Source: Oscillospiraceae bacterium (GTDB lineage: Bacteria; Bacillota; Clostridia; Oscillospirales; Ruminococcaceae). Taken from it: a stretch of DNA of 53,622 nt. Shown in pieces: positions 32,914 through 41,331 of the stretch; position 1 is the first letter of the stretch; every line of letters starts with the position of its first letter. The stretch spans positions 1-53,622 of the forward strand of contig JAGASN010000012.1 of the NCBI GenBank assembly GCA_017847875.1, read 5' to 3'. Both the position numbers and the translations under genes were made by a program. Under the pieces are notes generated by a model, which did no database searches, was not told the DNA's origin, and saw only the letters and a program-made list of their open reading frames with translations.

Positions 32914-33582
32914 ATGTTCAAACACGAAAAAATGCTTTTTCATCCGGTTGCGGTGGAAAGACCAAATCCGCAGTATGCCGCTCTTTTGCAGGAACAGCTC
33001 GGCGGAGCAAACGGCGAACTCAAAGCCGCAATGCAGTATATGTCCCAGAGCTTCCGCATAAAAGACCCGGAAATTAAAGATCTTTTTATGGATATTGCGG
33101 CGGAAGAACTTGGACACATGGAAATGATTGCCCAGACAATTAATCTTCTGAACGGCCATGATGTTGACGCGCAGAAAGTTCCCGCGGGCGAAATCCAGAC
33201 CCACGTTGTTCTCGGGCTGAATCCGGGTTTGATAAACTCTTCCGGTCACGTCTGGAACGCGGATTACGTAACAGTGACCGGTGATCTTTGCGCCGATCTT
33301 CTTTCAAACATTGCTTCGGAACAGCGTGCAAAAGTGACCTATGAATATCTTTACCGCCAGATCGACGATAAAAAAGTTAGGGAAACAATCGATTTTCTTC
33401 TCAACAGGGAAGAGGCCCATAACGCAATGTTCCGGGAAGCCTTCAACAAAGTTCAGAAAACCGGTTCCAACCGGGATTTCGGAACAACAAAAGCGGCTAA
33501 AATGTATTTCAGCCTTTCGGAACCTTCGCCGGAAAACAGCCGTTTCACAAATGTGGAATCAAATCCTCCTTCCTTCAGCTGA
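32914..33582 (+). CDS. manganese catalase (CotJC-like)
   Basis: 222 residues, ferritin-like dimanganese catalase. The metal ligands are visible: Glu in GANGELKAAMQY, Glu and His in EELGHMEM, Glu in SEQRAKVTYEYL, and His in REEAHNAMF. It breaks down hydrogen peroxide without haem, which suits an anaerobe, and related proteins also occur in spore coats. MFKHEK at the start agrees with the family's usual N-terminus. The usual long C-terminal tail is short here. Its SD sequence lies inside the upstream terminator hairpin. Confidence 0.9.
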   Translation: MFKHEKMLFHPVAVERPNPQYAALLQEQLGGANGELKAAMQYMSQSFRIKDPEIKDLFMDIAAEELGHMEMIAQTINLLNGHDVDAQKVPAGEIQTHVVLGLNPGLINSSGHVWNADYVTVTGDLCADLLSNIASEQRAKVTYEYLYRQIDDKKVRETIDFLLNREEAHNAMFREAFNKVQKTGSNRDFGTTKAAKMYFSLSEPSPENSRFTNVESNPPSFS

Positions 33583-33612
33583 AAAAAAGCTCCGCCTTTG
33601 GCGGAGCTTTAC
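33583..33612 (+). terminator. terminator of the Mn catalase gene
   Basis: AAAGCTCCGCC (33586-33596), loop TTT, GGCGGAGCTTT (33600-33610). Short T-tract. Confidence 0.85.
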
Positions 33613-33655
33613 ATATTTTTAAGGGAAATGACAGCCGTTTGTGTTATACTGGTTA

Positions 33656-33661
33656 TATAAT
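33656..33661 (+). promoter_or_regulatory. -10 box of the nitroreductase operon
   Basis: TATAAT at 33656-33661, 24 bases before the ATG at 33686. No convincing -35. Confidence 0.5.
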
Positions 33662-33685
33662 AAATCCGGAAAGGAAAATAAAAAA

Positions 33686-34360
33686 ATGGATATTTTTGAA
33701 GCAATCGATTCCCGACATTCCGTAAGACAATATAAACCCGTTCCGCTTTCAGAGGAACATAAAAAGGCCCTTATAGAAAAAATCGAAGAAATAAATTCCG
33801 AAAGCGGACTTGAAATCCAGCTTGTTACCGATGAACCAAAGGCTTTCGATTGCCTTATCGCAAAATACGGTAATTTTTCAGGGGTCAAAAATTACATAGC
33901 AATGGTCGGAAAAAAGAGCGAAAAGCTCGATGAACTTTGCGGATACTATGGCGAAAAACTGGTTCTTTTTGCGCAGCAAATGGGTCTTAACACCTGCTGG
34001 ACAAAAATGAGTTACAGAAAAATCCCCGGCGCAATAAAAATCAAAAACGGCGAGGAACTTGTTATAGTGATTTCCATAGGTTACGGCGAAAACCAGGGAA
34101 AGGAACATAAATCCAAAAAAACGGACGATGTTTCAAAAAACTATGATGAATCTCCCGAGTGGTTCAAAAACGGCATAAAAGCGGCACTTAAAGCCCCTAC
34201 AGCGATAAATCAGCAAAAATTCACATTCGGTTATTCCAAAAACAAAGTCTTCGCAAAAGCCGGATTAGGCCCCTGCAGGAACATTGACCTCGGAATTGTT
34301 AAATATCATTTTGAAATCGGCGCAGGAAAAGAAAATTTTGTCTGGGGTGAAGAAAAATGA
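33686..34360 (+). CDS. nitroreductase-family protein
   Basis: 224 residues of the FMN-dependent nitroreductase fold, in the group often labelled putative TM nitroreductase. The N-terminus IFEAIDSRHSVRQYKP is the FMN-phosphate-binding signature, and MGLNTCWTKMSYR and KAPTAINQQKFTF are conserved later motifs. It probably reduces quinone, nitro or flavin compounds using NAD(P)H. The start at 33686 follows GGAAAGG; upstream in-frame codons overlap the -10 box. Its stop overlaps the next gene start (ATGA). Confidence 0.88.
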   Translation: MDIFEAIDSRHSVRQYKPVPLSEEHKKALIEKIEEINSESGLEIQLVTDEPKAFDCLIAKYGNFSGVKNYIAMVGKKSEKLDELCGYYGEKLVLFAQQMGLNTCWTKMSYRKIPGAIKIKNGEELVIVISIGYGENQGKEHKSKKTDDVSKNYDESPEWFKNGIKAALKAPTAINQQKFTFGYSKNKVFAKAGLGPCRNIDLGIVKYHFEIGAGKENFVWGEEK

Positions 34361-34716
34361 TGACCCGCGATGAAGCGATAGAAGTTTGCCTTCGCTTCGA
34401 GGACGCATACGAGGATTATCCTTTCAAAGACCCGAACTGGACCATAATGCGCCACAGAAGCAACAAAAGAATGTTCGCCGCAATTTATGAGCATCTCGGA
34501 AAAATATGGATAAACCTAAAGGCGGAGCCCATGACCGGAGATTTTTGGAAAAACGTTTTTCCGGCGGTTGTGCCTGCTTATCATATGAACAAGGAACATT
34601 GGATAAGCGTTATTCTCGACGGAACAATGTCCGATGATGAAATAATCCCGCTTATTGAGGACAGTTTTTTGCTTACTATGCAAAAAAAGAATAAAACAAT
34701 GCAAGAAAATCGGTAA
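34357..34716 (+). CDS. MmcQ/YjbR family protein
   Basis: 119 residues of the YjbR double-wing fold: CLRFEDAYEDYPF at the N-terminus, WINLKAEP in the centre and NKEHWISVILDG near the end. The family is DNA-binding-like, but its role is unknown; members often sit beside oxidoreductases or regulators. The 4-base overlap with the nitroreductase shows co-translation. Confidence 0.88.
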   Translation: MMTRDEAIEVCLRFEDAYEDYPFKDPNWTIMRHRSNKRMFAAIYEHLGKIWINLKAEPMTGDFWKNVFPAVVPAYHMNKEHWISVILDGTMSDDEIIPLIEDSFLLTMQKKNKTMQENR

Positions 34717-34723
34717 TTTTTGG

Positions 34724-34736
34724 CACTATTATAGTG
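34724..34736 (+). promoter_or_regulatory. 13-bp palindrome over a possible -10 box
   Basis: CACTATTATAGTG is a perfect inverted repeat that includes TATTAT, 26 bases before the start of the lipoprotein gene. It could be an operator for the gene at 34762. Speculative. Confidence 0.35.
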
Positions 34737-34761
34737 AAAGCCGAAAGGAGGCAGATGTTTT

Positions 34762-36372
34762 ATGAAAAAGATAGTTTCAATTTTGCTTGTGATTTTGATG
34801 CTTTGTTCCTGCGCCCAAACAGAGCAGCCGGGAATTGATTTGGAACCGTATAAGAAAGCAAAATCTCCGCCGGACATAAAAGTTCAGTATGGCGACGTTT
34901 CAATAACCGCAGGAAAAGGAACATATTCCTGGGAATACGTTGAAAACGGAAAAAATGTCTGTGTTGAAGCGGATTCCGACCATCCGTTTTTCTGGGAAAA
35001 CATTGCCTCTTTTTCCGCAGGAACGGAAAAAACAGCAAAGCTGATTTTTGACGAAAGAATGGAATCCTATGAACTCAAACGCTGGGAAGTTGAGCCGGGA
35101 TATTTTGAAAGCGAAGACTACAGCGTTCTTGAAAAAGGCGAAAGAGTAATATCCGAAAACGGAGTTTTTGAAGTTCCCATCGACGGAAAAATGTACGTCT
35201 ATGAACTTTATGTAAAATATGAAGGCGGCGGAAATTGTTACTATGGTTTCCGCATAAATTCTCCGGACGAATGGGGAATTACCCTTTCTGTAAAAAGCGT
35301 TACTCCCACCGGCGCGACACTTATTTTCAAACAATCCGGCGGAAACCCGACCGGCGAACTTATGACCGGAAGCCATTATCGCCTTGAAGATGAAAACGGC
35401 GAACTTCCCTATATTGTAGAGGGTGACGTTGCCTGGACTTCCGAAGCATATATGATTAAAAAAGACGGCGAAATTCAGATGCAGGCAAACTGGGAAGGGC
35501 TTTATGGAACCCTTGAACCCGGAACCTACAGGATTTATAAAGGAGTTATGGATTGGCGGGAAGCCGGGGATTCCGATTCTAAAGAATATTTTGCGGAATT
35601 TACCATTGGCGAAAAACCGGTCAAATCCATGAAAATTATGAAAATCGTTGATGGCGCCGAAAGCGGAAAGCTTGTTCTTGCCGGAGAAAATTCCGGAGAC
35701 GTCATGACCCTTAACGCAAAAAATGTTCCGGTTTTTCTCGATGGCGAACCTTCCGATTCTTCCGTGCTCATGGACGGAATGACGATTCACGTTTATCATA
35801 ACGGCGAAATCCTCGAAACATATCCCGCAAGTTTCGGAAAGGTCGGGGAGATTCACGCTTTCAGCATCGGAAGCAAAAATCAGCCCGGCGGCGGATTTTT
35901 TGACCTCTGCGGGCTCTATCTAAAGGTGCTCGATGACCTTTGGGAAGTTGACAGCGGTTTAAACGGCGGCGCGGAATATGTGAGCATCGACCTTTCGGAA
36001 GCTCCGGGAGAGCTTAGTGAAGCGGAAAAATCCGCTGTAGCCTGGATTTTTGGGAATAAACATGGTGTACAGGCGTTGACCTTTACAATGGAAGAACTGA
36101 AAAACGAAGGCTATTTAACTGCCGCCGGCGGCTCTAATGACCTTTACCAGTGGGATAACGGAGTTTATATGCAGATTTATGACAACAGTGCCGTTGATCC
36201 TATAGAGGAGGAAAGTTCTTCGGAAACCTATTTCGGACTTCCGGTGCTCAAATTTGATGCGATGAAATGGCGCAGTCCGCTTGGAGCATATATGTTCATG
36301 GGCTGTAAGGCGGTGTGGCCGGAAATGGGGACCTGGAGCGATTACACAATAGATTCCCAGGCGATTTCCTGA
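34762..36372 (+). CDS. large lipoprotein with Ig-like domain, unknown function
   Basis: 536 residues. A lipoprotein signal ends at LMLCSC. The middle section contains a bacterial Ig-like domain (ITLSVKSVTPTGATLIF to DSKEYFAEFTIGE, about residues 170-285) of the type seen in Clostridial lipoproteins. The C-terminal third (SEAEKSAVAWIFGNKHGVQALTFTMEEL...) is a separate domain without a known motif. It is anchored outside the membrane. AAAGGAGG precedes the ATG. It is single-copy and monocistronic. Confidence 0.75.
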   Translation: MKKIVSILLVILMLCSCAQTEQPGIDLEPYKKAKSPPDIKVQYGDVSITAGKGTYSWEYVENGKNVCVEADSDHPFFWENIASFSAGTEKTAKLIFDERMESYELKRWEVEPGYFESEDYSVLEKGERVISENGVFEVPIDGKMYVYELYVKYEGGGNCYYGFRINSPDEWGITLSVKSVTPTGATLIFKQSGGNPTGELMTGSHYRLEDENGELPYIVEGDVAWTSEAYMIKKDGEIQMQANWEGLYGTLEPGTYRIYKGVMDWREAGDSDSKEYFAEFTIGEKPVKSMKIMKIVDGAESGKLVLAGENSGDVMTLNAKNVPVFLDGEPSDSSVLMDGMTIHVYHNGEILETYPASFGKVGEIHAFSIGSKNQPGGGFFDLCGLYLKVLDDLWEVDSGLNGGAEYVSIDLSEAPGELSEAEKSAVAWIFGNKHGVQALTFTMEELKNEGYLTAAGGSNDLYQWDNGVYMQIYDNSAVDPIEEESSSETYFGLPVLKFDAMKWRSPLGAYMFMGCKAVWPEMGTWSDYTIDSQAIS

Positions 36373-36382
36373 TATTAAAACA

Positions 36383-36414
36383 AAAGGGCGGGAGCAAGCT
36401 CCCGCCCTTTTTAT
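36383..36414 (+). terminator. terminator of the large lipoprotein gene
   Basis: AAAGGGCGGGAGC (36383-36395), loop AA, GCTCCCGCCCTTT (36398-36410), T-rich tail leading straight into the next promoter. Confidence 0.92.
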
Positions 36415-36442
36415 TGACAAACATATCCCAATATAATAAAAT
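36414..36442 (+). promoter_or_regulatory. promoter of the membrane protein gene at 36466
   Basis: TTGACA (36414-36419), 17-bp spacer, TAAAAT (36437-36442). It abuts the preceding terminator. Confidence 0.75.
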
Positions 36443-36465
36443 ATTTTTCATAAGGAGGTATCCGT

Positions 36466-37191
36466 ATGACAGATTTTTTCTATAAACACAAAAAAGCCTG
36501 CATAATTGCCGGGATAACAGCCGCAGTTATAATTTTTGCGGTATATCTCTATGCGCTTTTCTTTCCGGGATATTGGTACGGCGACGTTTTTCTTTATAAA
36601 AAAAGCGAGAAAATTTTCGGCCAAACCGAAGTTTATTCCGGGCGCGATGCGGTAAATAAAGCTGATTACGCTCTTTATAAAATAAAAGAAGGCAACAAAA
36701 CCAAACTGTCGTTTTATGTGAACGACCTTGAGAGAAATTATGAAATAGTTTCCGACAATTCCGAAGGCTATAACCCAAAGGTAACGATTCACGAAAACGG
36801 CGAACTTGTTTTCAAAGGTACACACGCCGGTTTCAGCCTTTTGACGGAAGACGGAGAATTTTTTGAAGATCCGATAACGTTTGCGGTTTCCGGGTCTGAT
36901 AAAATTCCTGAAGAGGAACTTTTTCCTTCCTATAACTGGCTTTATGACGTTTCCCAGCAAAGAACTGCGATCCGCGGAAATCCGCTTTTCCTGATTGGAA
37001 TTGTGCTTTTTGCCGCGGTGATCATTGTTGATATCGCTTATCCGGATTTCTTCTGGAATCTTGATCATTGGATCGATACAAAAGGCGGCGAGCCAAGCGA
37101 ATTTTATCGTTTCACCCAAAAACTCCTTTGGATTCTGGCGCCGATAATAATTATAGCTTCAATGATTTTCAGTTTTATAGATGTTCCATAA
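36466..37191 (+). CDS. membrane protein of unknown function
   Basis: 241 residues. One transmembrane helix near 11-33 is followed by an extracytoplasmic domain (about 35-160). Two further helices lie near 172-192 and 217-237, with a short loop between them (FFWNLDHWIDTKGGEPSEF). No family recognised. The ATG follows AAGGAGG. It has its own promoter and terminator. The PSEFYRFTQKL stretch before the last helix resembles DUF6199-type membrane tails, but this is weak. Confidence 0.65.
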   Translation: MTDFFYKHKKACIIAGITAAVIIFAVYLYALFFPGYWYGDVFLYKKSEKIFGQTEVYSGRDAVNKADYALYKIKEGNKTKLSFYVNDLERNYEIVSDNSEGYNPKVTIHENGELVFKGTHAGFSLLTEDGEFFEDPITFAVSGSDKIPEEELFPSYNWLYDVSQQRTAIRGNPLFLIGIVLFAAVIIVDIAYPDFFWNLDHWIDTKGGEPSEFYRFTQKLLWILAPIIIIASMIFSFIDVP

Positions 37192-37198
37192 AAACAAA

Positions 37199-37231
37199 AA
37201 CTCCCCGAATAATGTTCGGGGAGTTTTTTTA
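37199..37231. terminator. bidirectional terminator
   Basis: AAACTCCCCGAA (37199-37210), short loop, TTCGGGGAGTTT (37216-37227), T-run. It closes the membrane protein gene and the convergent acyl-CoA synthetase operon. Confidence 0.92.
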
Positions 37232-37234
37232 TGC

Positions 37235-39751
37235 TTATTTCTGAATTTTGCTGGTATCAATGGAACTTTCGTGCTCAAGTCCAAGACGTTTTGCGGCTTC
37301 ATCGCGCATTTTATATTTAAGAATTTTTCCTGCGGCATTCATGGGGAAGCCTTCAACAAATTCGATATATCTCGGAACTTTGTGACGGGCAAGGCGTCCT
37401 TTGATATAATCCGCCATTTCCTCAACAGTCATGCTGCCGGGTTCTTTAAGAACAATCTGCGCCATAATTTCTTCGCCGTATTTTTTATCCGGAACACCGA
37501 TTACCTGAACGTCTTTTACCTTTTCATGGGTATAGATAAATTCCTCGATTTCTTTCGGATAAATATTTTCTCCGCCGCGGATTATCATATCTTTAAGGCG
37601 GCCGGTTATGTTATAAGTTCCGTCCGGATTTTTGCAGGCAAGGTCGCCGGAATGGAGCCAGCCTTCCTCATCAATGGTTCCGGCGGTTGCCTCCGGCATT
37701 TTATAATAACCTTTCATAAGGTTATAACCTCGGGAACAGAATTCGCCGTTAACGCCGAAAGGAACTTCCTCTCCGGTTTCCGGGTCGATGATTTTTGTTT
37801 CAACGTGGGGAAGGTTATATCCAACGGTATCACAGCGAAGGTCAAGCGGGTCTTCCCAGGCGGAAGTTGTGCTTCCGGGGGAGGATTCTGTCTGACCGTA
37901 AACGCTGATTATTCCGCGCATATTCATTTCGTCCGGCTGAGCGGCTCTTCTCATAAGTTCCGGAGGACAGCCTGCACCGGCCATGATTCCGGTTCTCATA
38001 TAAGAAAAATCAGTGGTTTTATAATCCGGGTGATTGAACATTGCAATAAACATGGTCGGAACGCCGTGGAAAGCGGTTATGCGTTCCTGGTTTATGCAGG
38101 CGAGAGATGCCTTTGCGGAAAAATAGGGAAGCGGACAAAGGGTCGCTCCGTGGGTCATTGCCGCGGTCATGGCGAGCACCATTCCGAAACAATGGAACAT
38201 CGGAACCTGGACCATAAGGCGGTCCGCGGTGGAAAGCCCCATTCTGTCGCCGATGCATTTTCCGTTGTTTGCAACGTTATAATGGGTGAGCATAACGCCC
38301 TTCGGGAAACCGGTTGTTCCGGAAGTGTATTGCATATTGCAAACGTCGTCGGGACGAACCGCCGCCGCCATTCTTGCAATTTCCTCTTCGGAAACGGAAT
38401 CTGCTCTTTCCATGGCTTCGTCAAATTCAAGACAGCCGGGCATTTTGAAGCCGACGGTTATTACGTTGCGAAGGAAGGGGAGCTTTTTGCAATGGAGGGG
38501 TGCTCCTGCTTTTGTTCCCTTGATTTCCGGGCAAAGTTCGTTGATGATTTCCGCATAGTTGGAATCCAGACAGGAATCTATCATAACAAGAGTATGCGTA
38601 TCGGATTGGGAAAGAAGATATTCCGCCTCGTGGATTTTATAAGCGGTGTTGACCGTTACAAGAACGGCGCCGATTTTTGTTGCAGCCCAAAAAGTTATGT
38701 ACCATGCGGGAACGTTTGTTGCCCAAATCGCAACCTTGCTTCCGGCTTTAACTCCCATTGAAACAAGCGCCCTTGCAAAACGGTCAACGTCTTCGCGGAA
38801 TTCGGAATAGGTTCTTGTGTAATCAAGGGTTGTATAACGGAAAGCGTATTGGTCTGGAAATTCCTCACAGAGTTTATCGAGAACCTGGGGGAAGGTGAGA
38901 TCGATAAGGGAATCTTTTTTCCAGATGAACTGGCCAGAATGGTCAAAGTTGTAATAAAGACTGCGTTTTTTCCCTCTCGGGCTTTCAAAACGGTTCATAT
39001 AGTTTACAAAATGGGGGAAGATAACTTCATATTCCTGAAGATCCTCCATCCATTCCGGTTTCCATTCAAGGGATATAAAACCGTTATAGTCAATGGAAGA
39101 AAGCGCACGCATCATTTCCGCAATGGGAAGATTGCCTTCGCCGATGAGGTTATAGGTTTCTTCGTCATCGGAATCGCGAAGATGAACGTGTTTTACATAA
39201 GCACCGAGGTTGCGTATGGTTTTATCGGCGGATTCTCCGTTTGTGCGGTAAGGATGATGCATATCCCAGAGAGTGCCCAGATAATCCGAAGCAAATTCGT
39301 CCATAAGGGAACGGAGCCTTGCGGTATCGGAATAAATTCCGCTTGTTTTTATAAGAAGGGTAACGTCAGAAGTCTGTGCATAGTCGATGAGATCCGCAAG
39401 GCGGGTTCTGATAATTTCTTCGTTATCATTGAGCGCAACAACACAGACATAGGGAACTTTAAGGTTATGGGCGGTATCAATGGTGCCTTTTATCATGCTG
39501 TCATTGAAATTTGCCTCAAGAGAAATATCAAGAGAAGTATCAAGGCAGGGGATTTTTATTCCCTTTTCACGGAGAGATCTTGCGGTGGCGCTGGTGCTGT
39601 ATTTATGGAGCGGAGCTCCTTTTTCCATTAAATCAAAACGCTTGTGAATGTTATAAAGTTCAATTCCGGAAAAACGCATTTCATCCGCAATTTCGATTAT
39701 TTCATCCCAGCCGAGAGATTGCCAGCCACGGGTCGAGAAAGAAAGATTCAT
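37235..39751 (-). CDS. TIM-barrel epimerase-like / acyl-CoA synthetase fusion
   Basis: 838 residues in two parts. Residues 1-255 are a sugar-phosphate isomerase/epimerase-type TIM barrel (GIELYNIHKR, DMHHPY, HVHLRD, SLEWKPEW); one Glu that usually binds metal seems to be Lys in LLIKTSG. Residues 285-830 are a full AMP-forming acyl-CoA synthetase with A3 YTSGTTGFPKG, YGQTESS, HSGDLA, the hinge GRLKDMIIRGGENIYPKE and the catalytic Lys in GKILK. It would activate a carboxylic acid as acyl-CoA. The barrel's partner reaction is unknown. It overlaps the LeuA-like gene by ATGA, forming a two-gene operon. Confidence 0.85.
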   Translation of the reverse strand: MNLSFSTRGWQSLGWDEIIEIADEMRFSGIELYNIHKRFDLMEKGAPLHKYSTSATARSLREKGIKIPCLDTSLDISLEANFNDSMIKGTIDTAHNLKVPYVCVVALNDNEEIIRTRLADLIDYAQTSDVTLLIKTSGIYSDTARLRSLMDEFASDYLGTLWDMHHPYRTNGESADKTIRNLGAYVKHVHLRDSDDEETYNLIGEGNLPIAEMMRALSSIDYNGFISLEWKPEWMEDLQEYEVIFPHFVNYMNRFESPRGKKRSLYYNFDHSGQFIWKKDSLIDLTFPQVLDKLCEEFPDQYAFRYTTLDYTRTYSEFREDVDRFARALVSMGVKAGSKVAIWATNVPAWYITFWAATKIGAVLVTVNTAYKIHEAEYLLSQSDTHTLVMIDSCLDSNYAEIINELCPEIKGTKAGAPLHCKKLPFLRNVITVGFKMPGCLEFDEAMERADSVSEEEIARMAAAVRPDDVCNMQYTSGTTGFPKGVMLTHYNVANNGKCIGDRMGLSTADRLMVQVPMFHCFGMVLAMTAAMTHGATLCPLPYFSAKASLACINQERITAFHGVPTMFIAMFNHPDYKTTDFSYMRTGIMAGAGCPPELMRRAAQPDEMNMRGIISVYGQTESSPGSTTSAWEDPLDLRCDTVGYNLPHVETKIIDPETGEEVPFGVNGEFCSRGYNLMKGYYKMPEATAGTIDEEGWLHSGDLACKNPDGTYNITGRLKDMIIRGGENIYPKEIEEFIYTHEKVKDVQVIGVPDKKYGEEIMAQIVLKEPGSMTVEEMADYIKGRLARHKVPRYIEFVEGFPMNAAGKILKYKMRDEAAKRLGLEHESSIDTSKIQK

Positions 39752-41163
39752 ACGTTTTCCTCCTCATAAACGATTTTGTTGAGAGCGTTGAGATAAGCAA
39801 GAATGCTTGCGCCGACAATATCGGTGGAAGTTCCTCTTCCGGAATAAAGTTTTCCGCCGGAAAGAAGTTTTACAACGGTCTGCCCCATTGCTTCGCGGCC
39901 TTCGGTAACGGACTGGATCTGGAAATCATCAAGTTCATAATGGAGCCCGATAATCTGCTCAATTGCAAGAAAAGCCGCATCAATAGGGCCGTCGCCGATG
40001 CAGATGCCCTCAAGATGATGTTCGCCCTTGCTTATGCGAAGATGTGCGGAAGATGTAAGAATGTTGCTTGCGTTGATAACGTAGCTTTCGAGCTTATAAG
40101 TCGGAGGAACCTGAAGAGCGGAAGAAGCGACGATTGCATCGAGTTCCTTTGAACCGACTTTCTTTTTGAGCACGGCAATTTGTTTGAAAGCTTCAAAAAC
40201 CTTGATTCCGTCCTCTTCGGAAAGTTCATATCCAAGTCTTTCCGCCGCTTTGAGCACAGCGGAAATATCATCATGCTCGGTGAGCACCCATTCGCCTTCT
40301 TCCCGAACGCTGTCATCAAAGGGCGAATTTTTGCTTTTTTCGGTGTGGCAAAGTCTGTCGATCTGGGCAAGAACGCGGTTTATTTCCGCCATTCTTACAG
40401 AAGCGGAAACATCGAAAGTGCTGCCTTTTGCGTTAAGTATCTTTGCAATTTTTCCAAGACGGACGTTATCGGTCGCAACTGCGGTTGCCTTGATTTCGGA
40501 AGCACCGCTTCTTACTGCGGAAACCGCGCAGGAATCCGCCATGGAAAGGGCGTCGCTGCAGGAAACGCCGACGGAAATATCCTTAAGTTCCGGAACAGCG
40601 GCAAAAATTTCTTCAAGGAATGCGGTGAATTCCTCCGGAAGCATAACTCCTGCGGTATCACAGAAAGTAACGGTGGAAGCGCCCGCTTCAATTGCGGTTT
40701 TAACAGCCGCTTCGAGGAAGGAAAGGTCGCTTCTGGTTGCGTCGCCGGCAACAAATTCAACGTCACCGCAAAGCGCCTTGCAGGCGGAAACTGTGTTTTT
40801 TATTGCGGAAAGCATTGCTTCCGGTTTTTTGTGGGAAAGATATTCCATCTGAACCGGGCTTGTGGGAACGGAAACCTGAAGACGGGGCTTCTTAGCCTCT
40901 TTAAGGGCGTTCCAGACCTTTTCCGCGCCGTCCTCATCAAGAGATACCGGAACGGCAACAACGGAATTTTTGACCGCGGAAGCGATGGATTTTATAAGAA
41001 GGCTGTCTATCTTGAGATTTTCGATGGGGTGTAGCTCAATGACGGATACCTCAAGACGGTCGAGCAGTTTTGCAAGCTCAATTTTCTCTCTGAAGCTGAG
41101 AGTAAAGCCTGCGCTTTTTCCGCTTTGTTTCATGGTAACGTCGCTGATTCTGATGTTCCTCAT
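39748..41163 (-). CDS. LeuA-like protein lacking catalytic motifs, with regulatory domain
   Basis: 471 residues aligned along 2-isopropylmalate synthase: HMGL-like barrel (about 1-300), linker, and a C-terminal LeuA_dimer allosteric domain (about 345-465) that looks normal. The active site is not. The usual TLRDGEQ is TMKQSGK, so the metal and catalytic Arg-Asp are lost. The usual metal-binding HxHxD is SCSDA, with both His replaced by Ser, and GERAGN is VRLGKI. Aldol condensation is therefore unlikely. The intact regulatory domain suggests leucine binding. The gene is full length with a good AAAGGAG site, so this is not simple decay. Confidence 0.8.
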   Translation of the reverse strand: MRNIRISDVTMKQSGKSAGFTLSFREKIELAKLLDRLEVSVIELHPIENLKIDSLLIKSIASAVKNSVVAVPVSLDEDGAEKVWNALKEAKKPRLQVSVPTSPVQMEYLSHKKPEAMLSAIKNTVSACKALCGDVEFVAGDATRSDLSFLEAAVKTAIEAGASTVTFCDTAGVMLPEEFTAFLEEIFAAVPELKDISVGVSCSDALSMADSCAVSAVRSGASEIKATAVATDNVRLGKIAKILNAKGSTFDVSASVRMAEINRVLAQIDRLCHTEKSKNSPFDDSVREEGEWVLTEHDDISAVLKAAERLGYELSEEDGIKVFEAFKQIAVLKKKVGSKELDAIVASSALQVPPTYKLESYVINASNILTSSAHLRISKGEHHLEGICIGDGPIDAAFLAIEQIIGLHYELDDFQIQSVTEGREAMGQTVVKLLSGGKLYSGRGTSTDIVGASILAYLNALNKIVYEEENV

Positions 41164-41235
41164 CTTAACATCTCCTTTTCGGGGAATATAAAGTTATGAA
41201 AAAAGATTATTCAAAAAAATATAATTAATATTCTT

Positions 41236-41264
41236 ATTCAACCACTTTTTAAAAGATTTGTCAA
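41236..41264 (-). promoter_or_regulatory. candidate promoter of the LeuA-like/fusion operon
   Basis: Minus strand TTGACA (41264-41259), 17-bp spacer, TTGAAT (41241-41236), a weak -10. No T-box motif lies between it and the start codon. Confidence 0.5.
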
Positions 41265-41280
41265 CAATATAACATAATAA

Positions 41281-41316
41281 TATAAAAAGAGCACCGAATA
41301 TTTATTCGGTGCTCCG
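41281..41316 (-). terminator. terminator of the VOR-ilvE operon
   Basis: Read on the minus strand GAGCACCGAA, short loop, TTCGGTGCTC, then TTTTTATAT. It closes the operon 16 bases after the ilvE stop. Confidence 0.85.
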
Positions 41317-41331
41317 TATTTTTTATACAGT

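Noticed and set aside
37181..38761. Long plus-strand open frame opposite the TIM-barrel/synthetase fusion
   Set aside because: It is a shadow of the real gene, lacks a start site, and runs through the bidirectional terminator at 37199-37231.
39748..41163. LeuA-like gene as an ordinary pseudogene
   Set aside because: No stop codon, frameshift or loss of RBS; only catalytic residues are replaced, and the regulatory domain is intact.
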